This document shows, piece by piece, positions 61,601-64,000 of a stretch of 64,000 nucleotides of DNA. The notes under the pieces were generated by a model, which was not told where the DNA came from, searched no databases, and saw only the letters and a program-made list of their open reading frames with translations. The position numbers and the translations under genes are program-made. The number at the start of each line of letters is the position of its first letter. The stretch's first letter is position 1. The DNA comes from Streptomyces sp. NBC_01235 (GTDB lineage Bacteria > Actinomycetota > Actinomycetes > Streptomycetales > Streptomycetaceae), in assembly GCF_035989285.1 (NCBI RefSeq), contig NZ_CP108513.1, positions 10,788,001 to 10,852,000 of the forward strand. Reading direction: 5' to 3'.

Positions 61601-64000
61601 TCGAGCCGGTCGGCCAGAGCGCCGTGACGACGACAGCGGCCCTCCATCCCCTGGTCCAGCGCAACGTCTCCACCCTGTGGGAGCAGCGCTTCGAAACCAC
61701 CCTGACCGGCGCCGAGTTCTTCCTCGCCGACCACCGGGTGGGCGGCCGGCACCTGCTGCCCGCGGCCGCCGCGCTGGAGATGGCCTACACCGCCGCGCAC
61801 CTGACGCTCGGTTCGCCCTGTGACGCCCAGCTGCGCCTCACCGACGTGGTGTGGCAGCGCCCCGTGGACCCGGCGGAGGCCGGCGGCGCCGTCACCCTGG
61901 CGATCGGCCTGGCCGCCGCCACCGACGACACGCTCGACTTCACCGTCGCCGAAGCCGGCGACGAGGAGCGGCGCTTCGTCCAGGGCAGCGCGTACCTGCG
62001 TACGCCCGAGCCCGCCCCGGTGCTCGATCTCGCCGCGCTGCGCGCCGACTGCACCCGGGCCGTGCCCGCCGACGAGGTGTACGACCGGTTCGCCGGGCTC
62101 GGCATCGCCTACGGCCCGCGGATGCGCGCGCTGCGGGAGCTGCGGGCCGGCACCGGGCAGGTCCTGGCCAGGACGGCGCCGACCGGGCCGGCGGGGCGCA
62201 CCCCGTACACCCTGCACCCGGGCCTGCTCGACGCGGCACTCCAGGCGGCCGCCGGTCTGCCCCCGCTGCCCGGCGCGGCCGGCCTGCCAGGCGCAGCGCT
62301 GCCGTTCGCACTCGACGAACTCGCCGTGCACGCGCCGCTCGACCAGGCAGCATGGGTATGGGTGCGCCGACGCGAGGAGCAGGCCGGCCCCGACGGGCAG
62401 GTCCTCGACCTCGACCTCTGCGACGACGACGGCCGGGTCCGGGTGACCCTGCGCGGGCTGCGTCTGCGCGCCGCCGCCGTACCCGCCGTACCTGCCGCCG
62501 CGGCAGGACCCGCCCAGGGCACGCTGCTGCTGGCCCCGGTGTGGCAGGAGGCACCCGCACGGGAGCCCGAGCCGGCCGAGCGTGTCGTGATCCTGCCCCG
62601 GCGGTTTGCCGCGGTCCCGGTGCCCGGCGCGGGCCTCGTCCCGCTGGACGGCCGCATCGAGGCGTACGAGGACGACGCGGCGCTGGTGCTGCGGGAACTG
62701 AAGCGCCTGACCGCGGACGGCGCCCCGAAGCCGACCCGGTGCCAGCTCGTCGTGCCCGAGGACGAGCTCTGGGCCGCCGGGCTGGGCGGCCTGCTGCTCT
62801 CCGCCGCCCAGGAATACCCGGGTCTGGACGTCCAGACGGTTCAGGTGCCCGCCGACGCCGACGCCGCGACGGTGACCGCGCACCTCGACCGGGCGCTGCG
62901 GCTGCCGTCGGCGGCCCGGATCCGCGGCGGCCGGGTGGCCGGCTGGACGGAGCTGCCCGACCGGGAGGCGCCGGCCCCGTGGTGTGACGGCGGCGTCTAT
63001 CTGGTCACCGGGGGCCGCGGCGGCATCGGGCGGCTGCTGGCCGCCGAGATCGTCCGACGGACGCCCGGTGCGAGCGTCGTCCTGGTCGGCCGCTCACCCG
63101 CGCACGAGCTGCCCGGCGAACTCGGCGACGCACGGGTGTCGTACCGGCAGGCCGACGTCGCCGACTCTGGGGCCGTACGCCGGCTGGTTGCCGGCGTGCT
63201 CGCCGAGCACGGTCGGCTCGACGGCGTCCTGCACGCCGCCGGGGTGTTGCGGGACGGCCTGCTGGCGCACAAGACGCCCGAGGACCTGGCCGCCGTCCTG
63301 GCGCCGAAGAGCGCCGGGGCCCGCAACCTCGACGAGGCGACCCGGGACCTTCCGCTGGACCTCTTCGTGCTGTTCTCCTCGGCCACGGGGTCCTTCGGCA
63401 ACGTGGGCCAGGCCGACTACGCAGCCGCCAACGGCTTCCTCGACCGGTTCGCCGACCACCGGGCCGCCCTGGTCGCCCGCGGCGAGCGGCACGGCACCAC
63501 CGTCTCGGTCGGCTGGCCGCTGTGGGCCGAGGGCGGCATGACCGTCGACGACGCGACGGTGGCGGCCCTGCGCGACATCGGCCTGGCCCCGCTGGCCACC
63601 GCCGACGCCATGCGCGCCCTGTACCGCGCACTGGCCTCGGGCCGCAGCCACCTGGTGGCGCTCACCGGCGAACTCGCCCGGTTGCGGGACCAGTTCGTCA
63701 CCGCCTCCGTCGACCCGGCGGAGGTCACCCGGGTCCAGGCCGAGCTCGGCGCCCTGGTGTCACGGATCCTGCTCGTCGACGCGGCGGACCTCGACCCCGA
63801 GACGGAGCTGAACGACTACGGCTTCGAGCCGGTCACCCTGGCCGAGCTGGCCCGGCGGATCAACCTGGCCTTCGCACTGGACGTCGGCACCGCCGAGCTG
63901 CTGGAGCACACCACCCTGGGGCGGCTCGCCCACCACCTCTGCGACACGTATCCCCACCTCGTCGGCCGGTCCGGCGGAGCCAAGGAGATGAACGATGCCA
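45211..64000 (+). CDS. trans-AT type I polyketide synthase (partial, runs off right edge)
   Basis: One frame without a stop for 6263 codons. Domain order by residue: C-methyltransferase 1-350, ACP 390-465 (Ser422); KS1 516-934 (Cys677, His812, His852), DH 1121-1400 (His1151), KR about 1410-1815 (Tyr1753), serine-less ACP-like 1880-1952, C-methyltransferase 1960-2300, ACP 2340-2418 (Ser2377); KS2 2490-2907 (Cys2655), DH (His3099), KR (Tyr3644), ACP (Ser3792); KS3 (Cys4033), DH (His4490), ACP (Ser4789); KS4 (Cys5050), DH (His5508), KR (Tyr6070), serine-less ACP-like to 6249. There is no AT, so malonyl units must be loaded by a separate acyltransferase. All KS carry Cys-His-His and all DH carry HxxxGxxxxP. 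ATG 45211 is the best start; ATG 45139 is in frame but has no ribosome-binding site. The product should be a methyl-branched polyene-type chain. Confidence 0.93.
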   Translation, partial: MDELLGRLLWRQLVAVGWFEGGEGEFATVTARVRPARHVARWLDASLVMLDELDVVRYSNGTCSGRVEDADALWQEWDRTKEKWFADASVRPRLVIAEAMLRALPEVLRGEKLPTDIIFPGGSVEQVRAVYQGNPLADFFNTWTTDVVVAYVQERLEAEPGARLRLLEVGAGTGSTSVEVFRKLKPYRHAIAEYCYTDLSRAFLHHAEATYGPDAPYLSYRLLDIERAPEEQGFDLGSYDLVLAANVLHATRRIKVTVDNVKTLMRPDALLVLNEMAGINLLTHAAFGLLEGWWLHEDPELRIAGSPALESEVWQSVLQGAGFRQVFFPVRESHHLGGQVVVAESDGVFPGGPSASAPATVHAEPVRGAEPEPHSPVGDQAPAGATADDVYDRLRAELAQALKMPTADIDGVTAFRDYGLDSILGIQFVQRVNTVLGTELATTVLFEHGTLDQLAQHVASLGAVLRPAKGAAPATRAEPEPVTALAQVSVAPAQVAPAQVAPGQVAAETADDDALEPIAIVGLSGRFAGSRTPEELWEHLAAGTDLVGEVTRWPLEQYLGAEAAAGLRGSFLDGHDEFDPLFFGVSGLEAEFMDPQQRVFLEESWTALENAGYAGAGIRGSRCGVYVGFSGGDYHTLYPNGMNSPQAMLGRAGSILSARIAYMLDLRGPAVTVDTACSSSLVAVHLACEALRSGGLDTALAGGVFVLSTPEFYASAQAAGMLSASGRCAAFDAGADGFVPGEGAGVVVLRRLRDALADGDFVHGVIRGSGVNQDGASNGITAPRVGAQEALLGEVWDRFGVDAGSIGLVEAHGTGTALGDPVEFEALSRAFGARSDGRGFCALGTVKANLGHTAAAAGVAGVVKAVLALRHGKVPPLVHFERVNPRIALEGSPFYVNGGLREWVPGVGGSRLAAVSAFGFSGTNAHVVIEQAPQRLRVARVVPGCLVVLSAASVEQVREQAGALLGWADSAVGRDTPLADVSFTLLTGRRHVRHRLAVVVSDRAGLVAALSGWLENGAAPGVFVSETSQPAQHPAGLVRYAQECLRECGAPSGLDGAAYRERLSAVAELFVQGQDFDFGVLFAEGGFARVPLPTYPFARRRYWVREQAETAATTVAAADILHPLVQRNTSDLLAHRFTTMLTGEEFFLADHVVGGQSLLPGVVSLEMARAAVEFALGELGTAEHSLRLRDIVWPQPMTAPHGRTELHITLERGDSGKVGFAVHSGDRVLGDACTVHCQGVAELGEPTAPRLDLDALRTTVHRDGLPADEIYAALRARGIEHGPSLRALGRIRSGDGQVLAELERPAAAPLLEQCLLHPSLLDGALQTVAGLTLGAGPQGAPAGVPFAVDTVEVFHRCPERIWVRTRPGTRGAGTYDIDLCAEDGTVCVRIQGLHLREGGVRDAESVYAVPAWEPATLPAEPSAPPPDLLVASIADERLRRAWPAARVLDTPSAVRAIGDGSAGSLLHVLWSAPPSQGASATAQAQDDGVLDLFRLVKSLLAAGYGDRELHVTVLTHQSQPISPDDHCEPAHASVHGFTGALLKEYPHWQVRLVDLPLSDAWPAQELRRVPANRTGHGLAYRSGCWYAQRWLPAAVPVGVGGVRRGGVYVVVGGAGGIGVVWSEYVARVYGAQVVWLGRRPVDAVIGAGVERVAAVGPRPVYVVADVTDAAAVERAAAVVRERFGAVHGVVHSGLVLADRSLASMSEGEFRAALDVKVAGSVHLVEAFGGPSLELVLFFSSLNAFLRAAGQSNYAAGCTFQDAFAARLAVELPGRVRVVHWGYWGSVGAVSTPAQRERMRRLGLVSIEAPEAMAAVEAVVAGPRVHTAFLNTTGTVDFGTVRLGPLPVAPPQPLPSLHTAVHTRIRDRHGRTVPPPGLTLPSAIDAAEVLALVSEVLGVEGEAIDAQAPLEEYGWDRVRLAAFVERLRGRGIEADERSLLTAHTLAELIQETRESTGGVDALIADLIWHQLSGLDWFGPQAAVLPDLAPVQRLPTPLRHWLDETLRVLDEHGHVRYDGLSCTALRSGAADAWSRWATARTAWATDPGVQAQVVLIETVLKALPDVLTGRRLATEILFPDSSMDLVQGLYQNNAPADFFNGVLADAVAAYVERRLAEDPAARVRILEVGAGTGGTSAMVFRRLRPYRDAIAEYRYTDLSPAFLQHAERTYGPDNPFLRYGLLDIERSPADQDIELGTYDLVIAANVVHATSRIHRTLGHIKSLLRPNGLLLLNELTRNELWVHLIFGLLEGWWLTQDQALRIPGSPVLTVPAWRRALSGTGFDAVGFPLGAERDIDHHVITAQSDGVISVDLTAATEGPRPLPIRPARPQNAEPAQQPRPAELREKGAVAVQALFAEVLRLRTEDFDAATPFDALGVDSIVVVQLTSRLRKEFSDIPSTLLFECRTVHELTDHLLDTCPQELAVLAGVAEQPAPQAPQTAAADLAHAETHAAMVSTPAPAPAPTAAPGPTPTAAPALAPTAAPQPAAPAREEIAIIGVAGRYPGADTLDVFWANLRAGRDSVTELPADRWDHRAFPASATGAQPRWGGFLSDVDKFDPQFFGISPREADHLDPQERLFAECAYATLQDAGYTREAAAAHGRVGVFVGAMYQEYQLHAAQEQTLGRAVGIPGNPSSIANRVSYVCDFHGPSVAVDTMCSSSLTAIHLACQSLLRGESDLALAGGVNVSIHPNKYLILTQSGLVPTGGRCAAFGAGGDGFVPAEGVGAVLLKPLSRAIADGDRIHGVIKGSALNHGGRTNGYTVPNPRAHRDVITRALADAGVDPVTVGYVEAHGTGTSLGDPIEIAGLSGAFGTGPEHPVAIGSVKSNIGHAESAAGIAGLTKILLQLRHGELVPSLHAQELNPHIDFASTAFRVQRELAPWPSIAGAPRRAGLSSFGAGGTNAHLVIEEYVAPQRPQVDAPGLIVLSARDETRLRESAANLLTHLREHPDVRLADLAHTLQSGREAMEERLAFRAASVTEVRDRLRDFVEGRGGDWHRGRATGGAGRAAQTTSADHDRLLAEWVTGARVDWNALYTGTPGRIALPSYPFARERYWLPVGRPTVGGPGALAPHPLIHRNTSSLRAQRFETTLTGAEFFLADHVVAGEPVLPAVASLEMARAAVALGREQDPSAAQPLRLTDVLWTRPVTAGVPLAVELTTAGDPDERVSFEITGPAPEGGRTVFARGDARPGPSAGPADRIDLDAVRAAVAEVSVDACYAALTERGVHYGPAMRGLAAVWAGDGQVLAKVRVTEPDDALVLHPGLLDAALHAGVAVDLGNERPAVPFAVGEVELVAACPAEAFAWLRLRPEGDAFDVDLCDDEGRVYVRFSALAVRPVDGGGDTLLLAPSWRTVQPVPVPVPVPVAEPQRRIVLAAGPLADSLGAAHGADELVRLTGGIDAFEADTDLVLRTVRRNSSVAALIQLALPEGTAATRGLSGAMMSARREHPALRAQIVELPTGAAPAEAARLLARAAGVEATVVRAGAQVLMAADWSELPSLDADLPWRPDGVYLLVGGAGGIGALLAADIRRQTPAAIVVVAGRSATAVVPDGVVYRQADVSDGAAIRELVADLVAEYGRLDGVVQAAGVLRDGLLAGKRDADVAAVLAPKVAGTRLLDEATKDLPLDFFVLCSSLAAVFGNVGQADYAAANGFLDAFAEHRAALVARGARHGRTVSVNWPLWAEGGMAMDPFEVRAAREGVGLRPLPTGDALRALYRALACGQSRVMVLHGDRERISVERLAGPAPAAKDATETVSFADREELVRRLTAVVASVIKLPAPRIDRDVELTAYGMDSITGLEIVRELEATFGPLDKTLLFEFRTVDALAAHLMGRLPQRAAEAGPSPAQPVVSSRPTLRSTAAEAGTDACAPHAPAPDDIAIVGVAGRYPGAASLEEFWANLRSGVDSVTEVPAERWDPQVTGGGRWGGFLDGVDTFDSRFFGITPREAELLDPQERLFLECAYATLQDAGYTRAGAAAHGEVGVFVGVMYEEYQLHAAASQARGGALALAGSPSSIANRVSYVCDFHGPSVAVDTMCSSSLTAIHLACQSLLRGESDLALAGGVNVSVHPNKFLLLDQGGFLGESGRCAAFGAGGDGYVPGEGVGAVLLKPLSRAVADGDRILGVIKGSAVNHGGRTNGYTVPDPAAQRRVIRRALDRCEVDPRTVSYVEAHGTGTSLGDPIEIAGLSGAFGTGPEHPVAIGSVKSNIGHAESAAGIAGLTKILLQLRHGELVPSLHAQELNPHIDFASTAFRVQRELAPWPSIAGAPRRAGLSSFGAGGTNAHLVIEEYVAPQRPQVDAPGLIVLSARDETRLRESAANLHAHLREHPVALPELAYTLQVGREAMRHRLAFYASDLDEVRARLDAYLDGRAEGLHQGQADRERPLASALADAEDAETLRRWVRRGKYDLVLELWTQGLDVDWAALYEAGTPRRAALPTYPFARERHWIDRAPAAAAGPYGARLHPLAQRNTSDFSAQRYSATLTGGEFFLADHVVQGRPMLPGVAVLELARAAVELTVPDRVSALTDVVWLRPFVPAPGLDLSVVLVPGDGRIAFEVQGDGVHASGEAATGEAVQPPPPHDRNALLARLAAVPAARCYEALAECGIAYGPAMRALVEVHAGDGEVLARLRAPGDADGFVLHPAVLDAALHAGIALDLTGGRTAVPFAVDRVEMLGACPAEPWAWLRRRAGDSAFDVDLFDDEGQVCVRLVGVSVRPLDGEPDQTRPASTAATGTATGDADAPDEQAIGSATSQAPEHARVVRYLTSVLAAQAKLPVHELAADVPLSEHGIESVMALQIIRELERTFGPLGKALLFERRTVDALADYFRTEHAQRLAALLGADGPAVRPAASQPSAGVTQSVAAGHRRAAFLAAAARPEGIRAQGIRADGIRPDDIAIVGVAGRYPGAASLEEFWANLRSGVDSVTEVPAERWDPQVTGGGRWGGFLDGVDTFDALFFHMSPADAELTDPQERLFLECAYATLQDAGYTRARAAAHGRVGVFVGVMYEEYQLYGAQAQSHGRALAVGGVPASIANRVSYVCDFRGPSVAVDTMCSSSLTAIHLACQSLLRGESDLALAGGVNVSVHPNKFLLLDQGGFLGESGRCAAFGAGGDGYVPGEGVGAVLLKPLSRAVADGDRILGVIKGSAVNHGGRTNGYTVPDPAAQAEVIRRALDVAQVDPVTVGYVEAHGTGTSLGDPIEIAGLARAFGTGPEHPVAIGSVKSNIGHAESASGIAGLTKILLQLRHGELVPSLHAQELNPLIDFASTPLRVQRELAPWPSIAGAPRRAGLSSFGAGGSNAHLVIEEYPVAPQLPEEDAPGLIVLSAADAERLTEVARGLLDHLQTGVPRLADLSYTLQVGREEMTERLAFLVRDTGELRDRLADFVQGRPGDWHRGRAGRDGELAALFAGDDDARDAVAAWIAKGKHDRVLAAWVNGLTVDWELLHRGRSPRRIGLPGYPFARERHWIEPVGQSAVTTTAALHPLVQRNVSTLWEQRFETTLTGAEFFLADHRVGGRHLLPAAAALEMAYTAAHLTLGSPCDAQLRLTDVVWQRPVDPAEAGGAVTLAIGLAAATDDTLDFTVAEAGDEERRFVQGSAYLRTPEPAPVLDLAALRADCTRAVPADEVYDRFAGLGIAYGPRMRALRELRAGTGQVLARTAPTGPAGRTPYTLHPGLLDAALQAAAGLPPLPGAAGLPGAALPFALDELAVHAPLDQAAWVWVRRREEQAGPDGQVLDLDLCDDDGRVRVTLRGLRLRAAAVPAVPAAAAGPAQGTLLLAPVWQEAPAREPEPAERVVILPRRFAAVPVPGAGLVPLDGRIEAYEDDAALVLRELKRLTADGAPKPTRCQLVVPEDELWAAGLGGLLLSAAQEYPGLDVQTVQVPADADAATVTAHLDRALRLPSAARIRGGRVAGWTELPDREAPAPWCDGGVYLVTGGRGGIGRLLAAEIVRRTPGASVVLVGRSPAHELPGELGDARVSYRQADVADSGAVRRLVAGVLAEHGRLDGVLHAAGVLRDGLLAHKTPEDLAAVLAPKSAGARNLDEATRDLPLDLFVLFSSATGSFGNVGQADYAAANGFLDRFADHRAALVARGERHGTTVSVGWPLWAEGGMTVDDATVAALRDIGLAPLATADAMRALYRALASGRSHLVALTGELARLRDQFVTASVDPAEVTRVQAELGALVSRILLVDAADLDPETELNDYGFEPVTLAELARRINLAFALDVGTAELLEHTTLGRLAHHLCDTYPHLVGRSGGAKEMNDA
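46756..52470 (+). other. PKS module 1: KS-DH-KR-(ACP-like)-MT-ACP
   Basis: KS1 has VDTACSSS and differs in clade from KS2-4. The DH motif is HVVGGQSLLP. The KR has VVGGAGGIG and SNYAAGCTFQDAF, the trans-AT form in which Asn after the catalytic Tyr is changed. The domain after KR reads EEYGWDRVRLAAF, with Arg1916 in place of the phosphopantetheine serine. A second C-methyltransferase (ILEVGAGTGGTS) and a normal ACP (GVDSIVVVQL) finish the module. Expected product: an alpha-methylated enoyl unit. Confidence 0.78.
52672..56705 (+). other. PKS module 2: KS-DH-KR-ACP
   Basis: KS2 opens EEIAIIGVAGRYPGAD and has VDTMCSSSLTAIHLACQ. DH motif HVVAGEPVLP; KR with LLVGGAGGIG and GQADYAAANGFLDAF; ACP with YGMDSITGL. 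A VP repeat linker is at 55263-55300. Expected product: an alpha,beta-unsaturated unit. Confidence 0.8.
53564..54028 (+). repeat. 465-bp block identical to 57698-58162 (KS2 and KS3)
   Basis: Read base by base, the two copies show no difference over 465 bases. They span the C-terminal half of the KS and the start of the post-KS linker. Confidence 0.85.
56824..57009 (+). repeat. 186-bp block identical to 59875-60060 (KS3 and KS4 N-termini)
   Basis: Identical from CCGGACGACATCG to CACCTTCGAC, covering the KS opening. The copies then diverge fully for about 100 bases before identity resumes. Confidence 0.85.
57280..57642 (+). repeat. 363-bp block identical to 60331-60693 (KS3 and KS4 active-site region)
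   Basis: Identical by eye over 363 bases including the VDTMCSSS active site. The first 104 bases are also identical in KS2 (53146-53249). Confidence 0.85.
57698..58162 (+). repeat. 465-bp block identical to 53564-54028 (KS3 copy)
   Basis: Second copy of the KS2/KS3 identical block. A shorter, slightly diverged version is in KS4 at about 60770-61110. Confidence 0.85.
59836..59880 (+). repeat. 15-bp tandem repeat in the linker before KS4
   Basis: GGGATACGCGCGCAG, GGGATACGCGCGGAC and GGGATACGTCCGGAC follow one another and encode three GIR(A/P)(Q/D) units directly ahead of KS4. A similar 15-base repeat (GCGCCGGCCCAAGTG twice plus a variant) is in the linker before KS1 at about 46680-46728. Confidence 0.7.
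59875..60060 (+). repeat. 186-bp block identical to 56824-57009 (KS4 copy)
   Basis: Second copy of the KS N-terminal block. Confidence 0.85.
60331..60693 (+). repeat. 363-bp block identical to 57280-57642 (KS4 copy)
   Basis: Second copy of the KS3/KS4 identical block. It starts one codon after the only nearby difference (CAT in KS3, CGT in KS4). Confidence 0.85.

Larger units (their letters stand above)
59875..63960 (+). other. PKS module 4: KS-DH-KR-(ACP-like), continues beyond window
   Basis: KS4 Cys5050; DH motif HRVGGRHLLP; KR with VTGGRGGIG and GQADYAAANGFLD. The final domain reads NDYGFEPVTLAELARRIN with Pro6207 where the serine should be. In module 1 the equivalent serine-less domain is followed by MT-ACP, so an MT-ACP is predicted just outside the window or at the start of the next protein. 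Confidence 0.72.

Noticed and set aside
53401..62883. A 3160-codon open frame on the minus strand opposite the PKS
   Set aside because: This is also a codon-bias shadow. Its internal repetition simply mirrors the repeated KS and DH domains on the plus strand.
1..64000. CRISPR arrays, tRNA or rRNA genes
   Set aside because: I saw no regularly spaced direct repeats, no cloverleaf-type tRNA sequence and no conserved rRNA stretch in the window.
63982..64000. A new gene start (AAGGAG followed directly by ATG) at the right edge
   Set aside because: There is no spacing between the SD-like bases and the ATG, and the PKS frame reads straight through the same ATG. It is more simply part of the PKS, although the end is too close to the edge to be sure.

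Overview
The window is high-GC actinobacterial DNA, most likely from a Streptomyces chromosome. Third codon positions are G/C-rich, GTG starts are frequent, neighbouring genes overlap by ATGA or GTGA, and the regulators (TetR, MarR, MerR, ArsR-like and a CebR-type operator) and hypothetical families are typical of that genus. The density of broken insertion sequences suggests an accessory region or chromosome arm, but the sequence alone does not prove this.

Layout. Positions 1-162 carry the start of a very small cysteine-rich peptide gene that runs off the left edge. It is divergent from an ArsR-type winged-helix regulator (289-1299). Positions 1.3-3.5 kb hold an apparently intact IS256-family element next to IS5 and IS701-type remnants. 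Positions 3.5-18 kb are a mosaic of single genes and divergent regulator pairs: PIG-L deacetylase, DHFR-like reductase, TetR plus DHA2 drug exporter with a perfect palindromic operator, MerR, SulP transporter, S1-domain protein, sirtuin, CBS-BON protein and a methyltransferase. Decayed fragments of a Y-family DNA polymerase lie about 5 kb apart. Positions 18.3-20.3 kb encode a secreted esterase with two tandem CE2-like halves behind a CebR-type operator. Positions 20.9-28.7 kb are a second transposon graveyard (IS1380, IS5, group II intron, ISL3, IS630, IS701) that surrounds an MFS gene and a hydrolase/TetR pair.

Positions 28.7-32.4 kb hold an epimerase, a MarR regulator divergent from a small membrane protein with two matching operator sites, and an MFS exporter. 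Positions 32.5-42.2 kb form an aromatic-compound catabolic locus: a LysR regulator divergent from an operon for two FAH-family hydrolases, a frameshifted cyclase-family hydrolase, an FAD monooxygenase, an amidohydrolase/decarboxylase, an extradiol dioxygenase, an SDR and a fused two-subunit CoA-transferase. A 17-bp-stem terminator closes it. The order suggests hydroxylation, ring cleavage, C-C hydrolysis and CoA activation, but the substrate cannot be read from sequence.

Positions 45.2-64.0 kb are one uninterrupted forward reading frame of at least 6263 codons that runs off the right edge. It is a trans-AT type I polyketide synthase: four KS-DH modules, three KRs, two C-methyltransferases, four ACPs with the pantetheine serine, two ACP-like domains without it, and no AT domain. 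The protein begins in mid-module with MT-ACP. Its KS2, KS3 and KS4 share blocks of identical DNA of up to 465 bp, which points to recent gene conversion. Very long open frames opposite the PKS and other genes are codon-bias shadows and are not annotated.
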